Program-made: the position numbers and the translations under genes | DNA from: Planctomycetota bacterium | Lineage (GTDB): Bacteria > Planctomycetota > Phycisphaerae > Phycisphaerales > UBA1924 | Assembly (NCBI GenBank): GCA_013285505.1 | Contig: CP053450.1 | Span: forward strand, 2,278,796-2,342,795 | Direction: 5' to 3' | DNA length: 64,000 nt | Part shown: piece by piece, positions 20,091-29,167 of the stretch | Layout: each line of letters begins with the position of its first letter | Numbering within the stretch: the stretch's first letter is position 1 | Notes under the pieces: generated by a model | Told to the model about the DNA's origin: nothing | The model's input: the letters and a program-made list of their open reading frames with translations, nothing else | Databases searched by the model: none

Positions 20091-21497
20091 ATGCGATCGT
20101 TTCCAATCTCACTTGTGATTGCCGGCTTGGCGTTGAGCGCGCTTCCCGCGTGTGCGCCGTCGCCGTTCGACTTCGATCCCCCGGAGTCGCGTCCTCTGCT
20201 GCGCGAGTTGCCGAGGTACTCGGCTCCCACGAATCCTGACCAGGCGCGGCAGGCAACGGACGTGGTGTCGACCTCTGGCGACCTGACGCTGCGAAACGCG
20301 CTTGCTGCCGCGCTCCTCCACAATCCCTCACTCCGGGCGGTCGCATGGGAGCCGCGACTCGCGGAGGCGAGCCGCCTGCAAGCTGGTCTGTCGCCGAATC
20401 CCGAAATCGGCGTCGAGTTCGAGAACTTCGCCGGCTCCGGCGCGCTCAGCGGGACCGATGAGCTGGAGACGACGCTTCTCCTCAGCCAACTCATCGAGTT
20501 GGGTGGCAAGAGAGATCACCGCATACAGGTCGCCGACCGCGCGTGGACAGTCTCCGCCCTTGACTACGAGGCCGAGCGACTCGAGGTCGTAACCGAAACA
20601 GCGGCAAGATTCGTACGAGTCCTTGAGCTTCAGCAAAAAGTGGAGTTCGCCGAGCGGGCGCGGTCACTCGCCGAGGAGAGTCGCCGCGTCATCGATCGTC
20701 GCGTTCAGGCTGGCGACGTTTCGCCGATCGATGAGATCAAGGCAAGGCTCGAGAGCGAATCAGCGCGCATCGCTGCCGACCGCTTGAAACGACAGCTTGA
20801 CGCTGCTCGACGCGAGCTCAGTGCGATGTGGGATGAGAGTGACCCAGCATTCGAACTCGTGCTCGGATCGTTGGGCGAGGTCATGGATGTCCCCTCACTC
20901 CACTACCTGACGGATCGTGTCGAGGCGCATCCCGAGGTTCAACGATGGGTCGCCGAGTCCGAGCGGCGGACGGCGGCAGTCGAGTTGGAGCGAGCACAGG
21001 CTGTTCCGGACGTCAACGCAGGCCTCGGTGTTCGATACATCAACGAGATCGACGACGCGGCGTTCGTCGGCGGCGTGTCGGTGCCCCTCCCGTTGTTCGA
21101 TCGGAACCAGGGCGGCATTCTTGCTGCTCGCCTGCGCGCCGCGCAAGCGCTCGATGAAGGTCGGGCGTCGCGGCGCGAGCTGGCGACCCAGCTCATTCGC
21201 GAACATTCGAGGCTGACCGCGGCGTTTCACGAGGCGCAATCGATCAACTCCGCGCTTCTTCCGGCAGCACGTGACGCGTACGACGCAACGCGACGCGCGT
21301 ACGACGAGGGCAAGCTCCCGTATCTGGACGTCCTCGACGCCCAGAGAACACTGTTCGACACAGAAGCACAACGCTTGGAGGCGTTGGCGGAATACCACAG
21401 CGCGCTGGTTCAGGTTGAAGGACTCATCTCGGCGCCCTTGAGCACTCTCCGCCACAGTGAGCCCGATGCCTCCGAGCATCCAGGAGACACACCATGA
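20091..21497 (+). CDS. TolC-like outer-membrane efflux lipoprotein (CzcC type)
   Basis: This roughly 468-residue protein has a lipoprotein signal (MRSFPISLVIAGLALSALPAC) and long alpha-helical hairpins typical of the outer membrane factor family: LTLRNALAAALLHNPSLRAV, SRLQAGLSPNPEIGVEFENF, PLFDRNQGGILAARLR and a second repeat near the C-terminus. I prefer ATG 20091 over 20028 because the signal peptide starts there, although no strong ribosome site is visible. It overlaps the adaptor gene by four bases. It forms the outer-membrane duct of a tripartite heavy-metal exporter. Confidence 0.9.
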   Translation: MRSFPISLVIAGLALSALPACAPSPFDFDPPESRPLLRELPRYSAPTNPDQARQATDVVSTSGDLTLRNALAAALLHNPSLRAVAWEPRLAEASRLQAGLSPNPEIGVEFENFAGSGALSGTDELETTLLLSQLIELGGKRDHRIQVADRAWTVSALDYEAERLEVVTETAARFVRVLELQQKVEFAERARSLAEESRRVIDRRVQAGDVSPIDEIKARLESESARIAADRLKRQLDAARRELSAMWDESDPAFELVLGSLGEVMDVPSLHYLTDRVEAHPEVQRWVAESERRTAAVELERAQAVPDVNAGLGVRYINEIDDAAFVGGVSVPLPLFDRNQGGILAARLRAAQALDEGRASRRELATQLIREHSRLTAAFHEAQSINSALLPAARDAYDATRRAYDEGKLPYLDVLDAQRTLFDTEAQRLEALAEYHSALVQVEGLISAPLSTLRHSEPDASEHPGDTP

Positions 21498-23284
21498 CGA
21501 TGATACGACTCCACTGGTTCAGAGGCCCCGCTGTTGCGGGCCTCCTGTTCACGGCGTTGGTACTCGCCGCCTGCGACAATGAGACAAACTCCTCGGCGTC
21601 GTCCGACGAGTCCCCGCAGTCTGTTGTGACGCCGGCTGCACACGCACATGATGCCGGCGAGACCTGCTACATGTGCGATGCGTCCAAGCGAGAGACTGGT
21701 CGCCTCTGGTGCCGGGAACACTCCCGATACGAGGACCGCTGTTGGATCTGCCAGCCGCAACTGGAAGATGCTTCGCGCCCTTACTGCAAGGAGCATTTCC
21801 TCTATGAGGATGAGTGCTTCCTCTGCGACCCCTCGCGCGCGACAGCCGACGAGGGCGACGACACGTCGGGCGGCGTGATTCACGGCCACCGTGCTGATGA
21901 GACCTGTTTCATCTGCGACCCGGCGAAGCGGGAGTCTGGCCGACTCTGGTGCACCGAGCACAGCCGCTACGAGGACCGGTGCTGGATTTGTCAGCCACAA
22001 CTAGAAGACGCCTCGCGTGCCTTTTGCGAAGAGCACGGCCTGTACGAGGACGAGTGCCATCTTTGCAACCCGGATTTGCGAGGCGATGCATCGGTACTCA
22101 CGCCGGGCACAGAAGGCGCTCCGGCGCTCTTCTGTAACGAACACGGCGTACCGGAACTTGAGTGCGGTATCTGTCAGCCGCAACTCGCCGATGCGCTCGG
22201 TGTTGGTGACTCACTTCTCGTCCGGATGCCGTCTGCGCGGTCTGCGGAGATGGCTGGGCTGACGCTTGAGCGACCTGGTCGGGGCGACGCTGCCGCGACG
22301 CTCCGTCTTCTTGGCGAAGTGCGCTACAACGGAAACAGGCGGGCGAAGGTGACGCCGTTGGCGTCTGGCGTCCTCGCCGATATCCGGGTGGATGTCGGCG
22401 ACGTGGTTGAAACGGGACAGATCCTAGCGGTCGTGAACTCGGTTGGCGTGGCCCAGGCGAAGGCGGAGTACCTGTCAGCACTTGCCGAACTCGACGTGAA
22501 GACGATGACGTTCGAACGGGAGCAGCGTCTGGTCGAGGAGAACATCGCAGCCCGACGTGACTTCCAGGAGGCCGAGGGCGCGCGCCGGCTTGCTGAACTC
22601 GCTGTGAGACGTACCCATCAGCAGTTGCTCAACCTCGGATTCACCGAGAGCGAAGTCGCTGACATCGCAGAGTCCCAATCATCTTCGTCGGACCTGTACG
22701 TAAGGGCTCCATTCGATGGCACAGTCGTCGAACGTGCGGCGGTGCTTGGTGAAGCCATCGGCTCTGGAGGATCACTGTTCGAGATAGCCGACCTGTCGAC
22801 AATGTGGATCGAACTGGCTGTGCCTGAAGAGCAGGCGCTTCACATCCAACGGGGTGGCACCATCGTGGCTCGGGTCCGTGCGTTGCCTCAACTGAGCATC
22901 GAAGGCCAGATCACCTGGGTCAGCCCGCAGATTGACGAGCGGACTCGGATGGTGCGCGCCCGCGCAACAGTTCCCAATGATCGCGGCGTACTGCGGCACG
23001 GGATGTTCACCGAGGTAGCTGCGGCCTTGGGCGATGTCCGCAACTCGCTGCTTGTGCCGAGCGAATCTGTGCACAACATCGACGGCACTTCGTTCGTCTT
23101 CGTCCGCGAGGACGCCGACCTGTTCGCGGTACGGCGCGTCGATCTCGGGCCGCCCGGAACCGCGGGCATGGTTGCGATCTTGGCGGGTCTTACCGAGACC
23201 GATGCCGTTGTGACGCGCGGCAGCTTCACCATGAAGACTGAGTTCCTCAAGTCCCGCCTGGGTGCCGGATGTGTTGACGACTGA
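21494..23284 (+). CDS. CzcB-like periplasmic adaptor with N-terminal tandem CxxC/CxxH array
   Basis: This 596-residue lipoprotein has lipobox LVLAACDN with Cys27. Residues 58-111 and 138-191 are two copies of a Cys/His block in which CxxC and CxxH knuckles alternate with fixed spacing (CxxC, 11, CxxH, 6, CxxC, 11, CxxH, 6, CxxC). A shorter CxxH-6-CxxC piece lies at 214-227. In total there are seven CxxC and five CxxH. His-containing linkers (HAHD, HGH) precede each block. From about residue 245 a regular membrane-fusion protein follows: barrel sandwich (SGVLADIRVDVGDVVETGQI), helical hairpin, YVRAPFDGTVVERAAVLGEA, and WVSPQIDERTRMVRARATV. The array is probably a periplasmic metal sensor, chaperone or gate for the efflux pump. 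Ordinary CzcB or CusB proteins lack it or have a single small domain. Confidence 0.92.
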   Translation: MTMIRLHWFRGPAVAGLLFTALVLAACDNETNSSASSDESPQSVVTPAAHAHDAGETCYMCDASKRETGRLWCREHSRYEDRCWICQPQLEDASRPYCKEHFLYEDECFLCDPSRATADEGDDTSGGVIHGHRADETCFICDPAKRESGRLWCTEHSRYEDRCWICQPQLEDASRAFCEEHGLYEDECHLCNPDLRGDASVLTPGTEGAPALFCNEHGVPELECGICQPQLADALGVGDSLLVRMPSARSAEMAGLTLERPGRGDAAATLRLLGEVRYNGNRRAKVTPLASGVLADIRVDVGDVVETGQILAVVNSVGVAQAKAEYLSALAELDVKTMTFEREQRLVEENIAARRDFQEAEGARRLAELAVRRTHQQLLNLGFTESEVADIAESQSSSSDLYVRAPFDGTVVERAAVLGEAIGSGGSLFEIADLSTMWIELAVPEEQALHIQRGGTIVARVRALPQLSIEGQITWVSPQIDERTRMVRARATVPNDRGVLRHGMFTEVAAALGDVRNSLLVPSESVHNIDGTSFVFVREDADLFAVRRVDLGPPGTAGMVAILAGLTETDAVVTRGSFTMKTEFLKSRLGAGCVDD

Positions 23285-23296
23285 TTTGGAACCACC

Positions 23297-26200
23297 ATGC
23301 TGACTCGCCTCATTGAATTCTCGCTAAAGAACCGGATGCTGGTCATCCTGCTGTTCACGTTCGCGTGCGCTGGCGGTGTCTATCGCCTAACGCAACTCCC
23401 GATCGATGCGTTCCCCGATACGACTCCCATTCAGGTTCAGATCAACACCGTGGCGCCGGCGCTGAGCCCCGAAGAGATCGAGCAACAAATCACTCTTCCC
23501 GTCGAGCTGTCCATCGGTGGCCTCCCGGGTCTGCAGAACGTCCGCTCGGTCTCGAAGTTCGGCTTCTCGCAGGTCGTTGCAACCTTCGATGACCAGATTC
23601 GGATCATCGATGCGCGTCAGTATGTCACCGAACGGCTTTCGACCGTTGAACTGCCCGAGGGCGTGGGACGGCCGGAACTCGGGCCGATCGCGACCGGACT
23701 TGGCGAGATCTTCCACTACATCGTCCGCTCAGACGACCCCGCACGCTCGATCGAAGAACTCCGAACCATCCACGACTGGGTGATCAAGCCGGAACTCCGG
23801 AAGGTACCAGGCGTGGCAGAAGTCAACTCCTGGGGCGGCGAGGAGCGGCAATACCACGTCGTCGTGGAACCCGAGTCGCTCATCAAGTTCGGCTTCACAT
23901 TGGATGACGTGCTTACGGCGCTCAAGAGAAACAACGCCAACGTCGGCGGCGGGCAGCTCGTGACCTCGGGCGAGGCGCGAGTCGTGCGTGGTCTGGCTCG
24001 AGTCTCGACGCTGGAGGAGATCGAGAACATCGTCGTTGCATCCAGCGACGGCACGCCGGTGCGTATCCGTGACGTTGCGGATGTTGAGATCGGGAGCGAA
24101 ATCCGCCGTGGGGCCGTCTCGGCATCCGGCGACGGTGAAGCAGTGCTCGGTCTCGCGTTCATGTTGATGGGAGAGAACAGCCGGGTCGTGACTGAGCAGC
24201 TGCGAGAGCGACTCGAGTCCTTGGCACCATCGTTACCACCTGACGTCGTCGTGGACATCGTCTACGACCGGACACTCCTGGTGGAGAAGGTCATCGAGAC
24301 AGTCAAGCACAACCTCGTGATCGGTGCGGTGCTGGTGATCGTCGTCCTGCTCTTTCTGCTGGGGAACATCCGTGCGGGCCTGCTCGTCGCGGTCGCGATT
24401 CCGATCTCGATGCTCTTCGCAGTCCAGGGCATGTACGAGTTCGCGATCGCCGCGAGCCTTCTCAGCCTTGGCGCGATCGACTTCGGCATCCTCGTCGACG
24501 GCTCGGTAGTGATGACTGAGGCCAATCTGCGATCGCTCAAAGAGCGGCAACGCGAGCTGGGCCGGAAACTCACTGCCGACGAGCGCCTCAAGTCGATCGC
24601 CGAGTCGAGCTCGCGTGTCGTGCGTCCGATCGTCTTCGGGATGGGCATCATCACGCTCGTGTTCGCACCGGTCCTGACCCTCGAAGGCATCGAGGGAAAG
24701 ATGTTCCGCCCGATGGCCTGGACGTTCATCTTCGCGCTCCTCGGGGCTCTGCTGGTTGCCGTTTTCCTGTCGCCCGTACTGTCGTACTACTTCCTGCCGC
24801 GGCGCACGAAGCCCAAGGAGGGCGTCATCAGTCGGGCGATGACTGGCTCGTACGGTTGGCTCGTAGGCATGGCGCTCCGCCTTCGATGGGGGGTCGTCCT
24901 TGTTGCTCTCGTGCTGCTCGGCGTAGCCGGGTATCGCGGGAGCCAAATGGGTGGTGAGTTCATTCCGCGTCTGAGCGAGGGTTCGATGGTGATCAACACC
25001 ATCCGTCTCGCTGGCGTATCGATCGAGGAGTCGGTCCGCTACAACACGCGCATCGAGGCGATTCTCCTGGACAAGTTTCCCGATGAGATCCAGCACGTCT
25101 GGAGCCGCATCGGCACAGCAGAAGTCGCGACCGATCCGATGGGGATCGAGCTGACCGACATCTTCATCAACCTCGCGCCACGTTCGGAGTGGACGCGCGC
25201 GTCCACCCAGGCGGGACTTGTGACCGAGATGGAGACGATCATCTCGCAGTTCCCCGGTGTGAACATGATCTTCACGCAGCCGATCGAGATGCGGATGAAC
25301 GAGATGGTCTCGGGCATCCGATCGGACATAGGCATCAAGATCTTCGGGGACGACTTCGAGGAGCTGCTGCGTCTGGCCGACGAAGTCCAGCGCGTGCTCA
25401 TCGAGATACCCGGGGCCTCGGACATCTCCGTCGATCAGATCACCGGCCAGCCGGCGTTGTCCATTGCCGTCGATCAAGCGCGCGTCGCTCGGTACGGCGT
25501 CGCTGCCCGCGAGGTGCTGGACTTCGTCGAAGCGATGGGCGGCATCCGGGTAGGCGAGGTGTTCGAGGGACAGCGCGTCTTCCCGTTGGTCGTCCGGTTG
25601 CCGCAGGTGTTTCGCGAAGATGTCACCGCCATTTCGTCGGTGCGCGTACCGACCGAAGGTGGTGTCGCCGTTCCACTCTCGGCCATGGCGTCAGTTGATC
25701 AGTCAGAGGGTTCGGCGACGATCAACCGGGAGTGGAGCAGGCGCCTGATCCGAGTTCAGTGCAACGTGGCAGGTCGCGATCCAGCATCGTTCGTGGAAGA
25801 GGCGCGAAGCGCCGTCGACTCTCGCGTAGCGCTTCCCGAGAGCTACGTGCTGGAGTGGGGCGGGCAGTTCGAAAATCTGGAGCGGGCAAAGCTCCGTCTC
25901 GCAATCGTCGTGCCCGCCGTGCTGCTCCTCGTCTTCTTCCTTCTGTACTTCAGCCTGAAGGACCTGCGCGATGTCCTCATCATCTATACCGGCATCCCGT
26001 TCGCCGCGGTAGGTGCGATCTTCGCTCTCTGGTGGCGTGGTATTCCGTTCAGTGTCAGTGCCGCCGTTGGATTCATCGCCCTGTCGGGAATCGCCGTTCT
26101 CAACGGGCAGATCTTGATCGAGGCCATACGCGAGTCGTTGCGGTCGGGGCTGCCGCGGCGTGAAGCCATCATCGAGGCAGGGAAGACGAGGCTACGGCCT

Positions 26201-26410
26201 GTGCTTGCGACCGCAATCACGGATGCCGCAGGCTTCGTTCCGATGGCCATATCGACGGGTGTCGGCAGCGAGATCCAGCGTCCTCTGGCGACGGTGGTGA
26301 TCGGAGGGATCATCACGTCAACTCTATTGACCCTCTTCGTGCTGCCCGTGATCGGCTCAGCATTCATGCGAAGACCCGAAGTGCTGTCGGAGACGCGGGA
26401 AGGTACATGA
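23297..26410 (+). CDS. CzcA-type heavy-metal RND efflux pump
   Basis: This 1037-residue inner-membrane pump has the usual two sets of a first helix, large periplasmic loop and five helices. The proton-relay helix 4 contains GAIDFGILVDGSVVMTEA with paired acidic residues, as in Czc/Cnr-type HME-RND proteins rather than CusA. Other landmarks are TTPIQVQINTVAPALSPEEI, LPVELSIGGLPGLQNVRSVS and LSGIAVLNGQILIEAIRE. A divalent-cation substrate (Co, Zn, Cd or Ni) is inferred. The gene is complete; its stop overlaps the start of the CDF gene by four bases. It works with the adaptor and outer-membrane protein encoded upstream. Confidence 0.93.
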   Translation: MLTRLIEFSLKNRMLVILLFTFACAGGVYRLTQLPIDAFPDTTPIQVQINTVAPALSPEEIEQQITLPVELSIGGLPGLQNVRSVSKFGFSQVVATFDDQIRIIDARQYVTERLSTVELPEGVGRPELGPIATGLGEIFHYIVRSDDPARSIEELRTIHDWVIKPELRKVPGVAEVNSWGGEERQYHVVVEPESLIKFGFTLDDVLTALKRNNANVGGGQLVTSGEARVVRGLARVSTLEEIENIVVASSDGTPVRIRDVADVEIGSEIRRGAVSASGDGEAVLGLAFMLMGENSRVVTEQLRERLESLAPSLPPDVVVDIVYDRTLLVEKVIETVKHNLVIGAVLVIVVLLFLLGNIRAGLLVAVAIPISMLFAVQGMYEFAIAASLLSLGAIDFGILVDGSVVMTEANLRSLKERQRELGRKLTADERLKSIAESSSRVVRPIVFGMGIITLVFAPVLTLEGIEGKMFRPMAWTFIFALLGALLVAVFLSPVLSYYFLPRRTKPKEGVISRAMTGSYGWLVGMALRLRWGVVLVALVLLGVAGYRGSQMGGEFIPRLSEGSMVINTIRLAGVSIEESVRYNTRIEAILLDKFPDEIQHVWSRIGTAEVATDPMGIELTDIFINLAPRSEWTRASTQAGLVTEMETIISQFPGVNMIFTQPIEMRMNEMVSGIRSDIGIKIFGDDFEELLRLADEVQRVLIEIPGASDISVDQITGQPALSIAVDQARVARYGVAAREVLDFVEAMGGIRVGEVFEGQRVFPLVVRLPQVFREDVTAISSVRVPTEGGVAVPLSAMASVDQSEGSATINREWSRRLIRVQCNVAGRDPASFVEEARSAVDSRVALPESYVLEWGGQFENLERAKLRLAIVVPAVLLLVFFLLYFSLKDLRDVLIIYTGIPFAAVGAIFALWWRGIPFSVSAAVGFIALSGIAVLNGQILIEAIRESLRSGLPRREAIIEAGKTRLRPVLATAITDAAGFVPMAISTGVGSEIQRPLATVVIGGIITSTLLTLFVLPVIGSAFMRRPEVLSETREGT

Positions 26411-26973
26411 CTGGCTGCGGATGTGACGATGAGGTGGTCGGGCTCGAGCGTCGGACGCTGTGGACACTGCTGGTGATCAACGCCGTCATGTTTGCGGCGG
26501 AGGCAGCGTTGGGCTGGCTGGCCGAATCAACTGCGCTTCTTGCCGACTCGTTGGATATGGGTGCTGATGCCGCGGTCTACGGTGTGGCTCTATACGCCGT
26601 CGGCCGGTCGCGATCGCTGCAAGCGCGTGCTGCAACCACGAGCGGTGTGCTCCAGATTGCCCTCGGTCTCGGCGTGCTGGTCGAGGTGGCGCGACGGTCT
26701 GTCTACGGCAGCGAGCCGATCAGTCTGCTGATCATCGTGACTGGCCTTGTGGCCCTGGTCGCGAACGTCCTCTGCCTCGTGTTGATTGGGAAGCAGCTCG
26801 AAAACCCCGCTGGCGATAGCGAGAAGGCCGATTCTGAGCACCCCCCCAGCACTGGCCCCAGCAATTGCGCGCACGACTGGAATACCGACGCCGCTTTCGT
26901 GGCCAGGAACTGGACCCGACTCCCGGATTCAGTTCGCGCGGCGATCATCACGCTGGTCCGAGCCTTGCTGTGA
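26407..26973 (+). CDS. Truncated cation diffusion facilitator with foreign integrase-like tail
   Basis: Residues 1-127 are the N-terminal part of a CDF metal transporter: a Cys-containing start (TGCGCDDE), LLVINAVMFAAEAALGWLAE, the metal-site helix STALLADSLDMGADAAVYG (HxxxD replaced by DxxxD-type DSLDMGAD) and helices up to about residue 127. At LVLI the homology stops and the 92-bp repeat begins (GKQLENPAGD), followed by NWTRLPDSVRAAIITLVRA, an integrase-like tail. The last two membrane helices and cytoplasmic domain are missing. Transport activity is doubtful. The join marks a recombination point of the island. Confidence 0.85.
   Translation: MTGCGCDDEVVGLERRTLWTLLVINAVMFAAEAALGWLAESTALLADSLDMGADAAVYGVALYAVGRSRSLQARAATTSGVLQIALGLGVLVEVARRSVYGSEPISLLIIVTGLVALVANVLCLVLIGKQLENPAGDSEKADSEHPPSTGPSNCAHDWNTDAAFVARNWTRLPDSVRAAIITLVRALL
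26786..26877 (+). repeat. 92-bp direct repeat, right copy
   Basis: This is the partner of 18851-18942 in the same orientation. Here the repeat enters through TTGGGAAGCAG directly from CDF coding sequence instead of a tRNA. Recombination between the copies would excise about 7.9 kb with all metal-efflux genes. Confidence 0.85.
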
Positions 26974-27016
26974 GCGACCCGTTTCGAGGTCGTGCGGATT
27001 TGTGCTCGTAGGTCCT

Positions 27017-27050
27017 CTGAGATTTCCGTATTCGTACTGCGCGGAGATTC
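27017..27050 (+). repeat. Dispersed hairpin-like repeat, copy 1
   Basis: CTGAGATTTCCGTATTCGTA and the following 14 bases match 33932-33965 at about three quarters of positions. The ATTTCCG and CGGAGAT arms form an imperfect stem. It sits just after the truncated CDF gene. Confidence 0.45.
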
Positions 27051-27144
27051 CAAGGCTATGGCCCACTGGTCTCAAAGCGCGCGCGATCGATCGCTCGGCG
27101 TTCTCCACCGACGCATCCTGACCCCTCGACCGTTCGATCTGAGG

Positions 27145-27954
27145 TCAGATTGCGGATTGGGCTCGGCAGGCGTGGCCGGTCCCTTTCGTGCTCTGGCCAC
27201 GAAGCTGCAGCGCCCGCAGACCGGGTCGATATCGGATGTCGGGGATCTCCGACATCCACTGGATGTTGAGGATCCCACCTGGGAATCCGTACCCGGTCTG
27301 CTGGAGGGCGAGCTCGGATAGGCAGAGGCTCCATCCCTCGAACCAGTGGCTCAAGCGTTCCCGCTGCTCTTCCGAACCCTGGCAGACAACGATCAGGTCG
27401 ATGTCACTGCCCGGGCCAGCATTCCCACCTTCGGTACTTCCGTGCAGGTAGACGCCCAAGACACCGAAACGCTCCGCGTCAAGGGCTGTCGCCATCGCCT
27501 CGGCGTAACCCTCTCGCCAACGCCAATGGACGCCAGCGGTCGTGGCTCGCTCGCCAAGCAACTCTGTGTGCTTCCACTCGAGGTACTCTCCGAGTCGGTG
27601 CGCGATGTTGCGAAGGAGGTTTTTCTCTTCGGTGAGGAATGTTGCTCCATCGTCCTCGATGGGCGATGCGTCCGATACCTCGACGCGACCGACCTCGGTC
27701 CCGTCGAGACAAATGGCCTCGGCTATCGAGTGGCCAGATGACGAATAGCCGGGTCCGACGAAGCTACGTCCCAGGTACTCGATCCTCGCTCCGGTCGAAT
27801 CGGGGTGCTGCCATCCGTCCGGGATCACCTCCAGCACCGCGAGGAAGGTGTGCGCGGGCGGTTGCCCTCGTCGCGATACGATTTCATGAACGCGATACAG
27901 GCAACGAAGTTCCTTCGCCCGTTCCCGAAGTGTATGGATCTCTTTGTTCGGCAT
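27145..27954 (-). CDS. GAF-like domain protein with C-terminal nucleotidyltransferase
   Basis: This 269-residue protein starts at ATG 27954 with AGAGAGG upstream. The N-terminal half resembles small sensory modules found on PEP-synthase-like and signalling proteins (LRERAKELRCLYRVHEIVSR, IPDGWQHPDSTGARIEYLGR, FLTEEKNLLRNIAHRLGEYLEW). The C-terminal half has the nucleotidyltransferase signature GSTEGGNAGPGSDIDLIVVC, i.e. GS-x-x-GxGSDxD. This superfamily includes MNT toxin-antitoxin components and aminoglycoside nucleotidyltransferases; no HEPN partner is adjacent. The role is unknown. The stop is near the hairpin repeat at 27017. Confidence 0.8.
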   Translation of the reverse strand: MPNKEIHTLRERAKELRCLYRVHEIVSRRGQPPAHTFLAVLEVIPDGWQHPDSTGARIEYLGRSFVGPGYSSSGHSIAEAICLDGTEVGRVEVSDASPIEDDGATFLTEEKNLLRNIAHRLGEYLEWKHTELLGERATTAGVHWRWREGYAEAMATALDAERFGVLGVYLHGSTEGGNAGPGSDIDLIVVCQGSEEQRERLSHWFEGWSLCLSELALQQTGYGFPGGILNIQWMSEIPDIRYRPGLRALQLRGQSTKGTGHACRAQSAI

Positions 27955-28047
27955 CTGAGCCTCTCTGACCCTTGTGCTGGGTACTCGACGGTGAATGCGC
28001 GAGCCGCATGAGGTCGACGACTCGGCACAAGAAACCGGCGACGGGCC

Positions 28048-28587
28048 TCACGCACGGTCGTCGTTTGCACCGGTACCCGTCGACAGACCGGGATCGGTCT
28101 CGCAGCCACCGCGGCCGCGGTTGCGCGTGAGCTCGACCTGCTCGGTCGCTACTGCGAGGTCTTTGAGCTGCCGCTCACTCGCGCTCTCCTGCACGTGGTT
28201 GAACAGCACGCGCTCCTCCCAGCGGATGTGCTGCTCAAGATCGCGGCCGAGACGCTCTACGAAGTCAGGATCGGGATCGACGGCACGGCGTTTGATCACG
28301 GCTTCCTTCGCCGCCCGCTCGATCGCGGCGTGCTCATCGAGCAGCCGCCGACGGTCATTCTCGCCTGCGATCAAGTGAATCAGCAATCGCTCCTCGTCGC
28401 GGAAGTGCGGCTCGATCTCGGTGCGCCATGCCTCGAGAAAGTCGGCCAGGGCCTTGTGCCGCGCGACGCGGTCTTTGGAGGCGGCCTTCATCAGCCGATG
28501 AGCGTGAACCAGGCCGACATAGTGATCACGGCTCAGTGGTACCAGAGCGTCATGCCGCACGATCGGAGGTGTTTCATGCCCTGACAT
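28048..28587 (-). CDS. Hemerythrin-domain protein
   Basis: This roughly 179-residue four-helix protein starts at ATG 28587, chosen because AAGGAGG is eight bases upstream. Di-iron-type histidine and acidic residues are spread as in hemerythrin HHE proteins: SRDHYVGLVHAHRL, EIEPHFRDEERLLIHLI, LLDEHAAIERAAKE and LEQHIRWEERVLFNHV. A polar tail with GGCETDPG follows. It overlaps the Rrf2 gene by 14 bases, so it is probably regulated by it. Oxygen, NO or iron handling is inferred from the fold and the neighbours. Confidence 0.9.
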   Translation of the reverse strand: MSGHETPPIVRHDALVPLSRDHYVGLVHAHRLMKAASKDRVARHKALADFLEAWRTEIEPHFRDEERLLIHLIAGENDRRRLLDEHAAIERAAKEAVIKRRAVDPDPDFVERLGRDLEQHIRWEERVLFNHVQESASERQLKDLAVATEQVELTRNRGRGGCETDPGLSTGTGANDDRA

Positions 28588-29104
28588 TGCTTCCTCCTTG
28601 ACCGCTGGACGAAGGTCCGTCTTTCCCAGAATCTCCCGAGCATCCGCGCGCGGAAGCACACGCGGCCGATGTTGTCAGCGCTATGCACGTCTCATCCGAC
28701 GGCGGCTGATGGAAGGCTAGTTCGGCGATCGTCGTCTGGGCGAGGTCCCGTTCGATCGAAGCCATCGAGTCGTCGATGCGCTGATGCAGGGGGCACAGGC
28801 CGTTCGCGTGGGCCGCTAGACGGAGCGGACATGAGCGAATCCGCTCGATCGGGTCGATCGCCGACACCACCTCGAGTGCGGTGAGCGACTCCGGATCGCG
28901 GCTTAGGGCGTAGCCGCCGGTGGTGCCTCGGTGAGCGGAGACGACGCCCGCTTTGGACAGGGCCTGGAGGACCTTGATCAGGTAGCCCGGAGCGGCACCG
29001 GTGGCCTCGGCGATGGTTTGTACTTTGTGCGGTTCTCGGGGCTGGTTCGAGAGCCAAACGATCGCCCGCAGGCCATACTCCGTAGCGTCGTTGAGCAGTT
29101 TCAT
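28574..29104 (-). CDS. Rrf2-family transcriptional regulator, possibly Fe-S/NO responsive
   Basis: This 176-residue protein starts MKLLNDATEYGLRAIVWLSN with a winged helix (VQTIAEATGAAPGYLIKVLQ, TTGGYALSRD). Cysteines in IRSCPL, GLCPLH and a C-terminal group (ETCIA, ACASARGC) could bind an iron-sulfur cluster, as in IscR and NsrR, though the spacing differs. I chose ATG 29104 over the longer frame because the family signature begins there. It is divergent from the ScdA gene, whose product repairs iron centres, and is co-transcribed with a hemerythrin gene. An inverted repeat between them is a plausible operator. Confidence 0.9.
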   Translation of the reverse strand: MKLLNDATEYGLRAIVWLSNQPREPHKVQTIAEATGAAPGYLIKVLQALSKAGVVSAHRGTTGGYALSRDPESLTALEVVSAIDPIERIRSCPLRLAAHANGLCPLHQRIDDSMASIERDLAQTTIAELAFHQPPSDETCIALTTSAACASARGCSGDSGKDGPSSSGQGGSNVRA

Positions 29105-29167
29105 GGGACCTCGATCTCCTTCCGGTTGTTGTCGAAGTGTAGCCGCATGGATAGAATCCGAGCAAGT

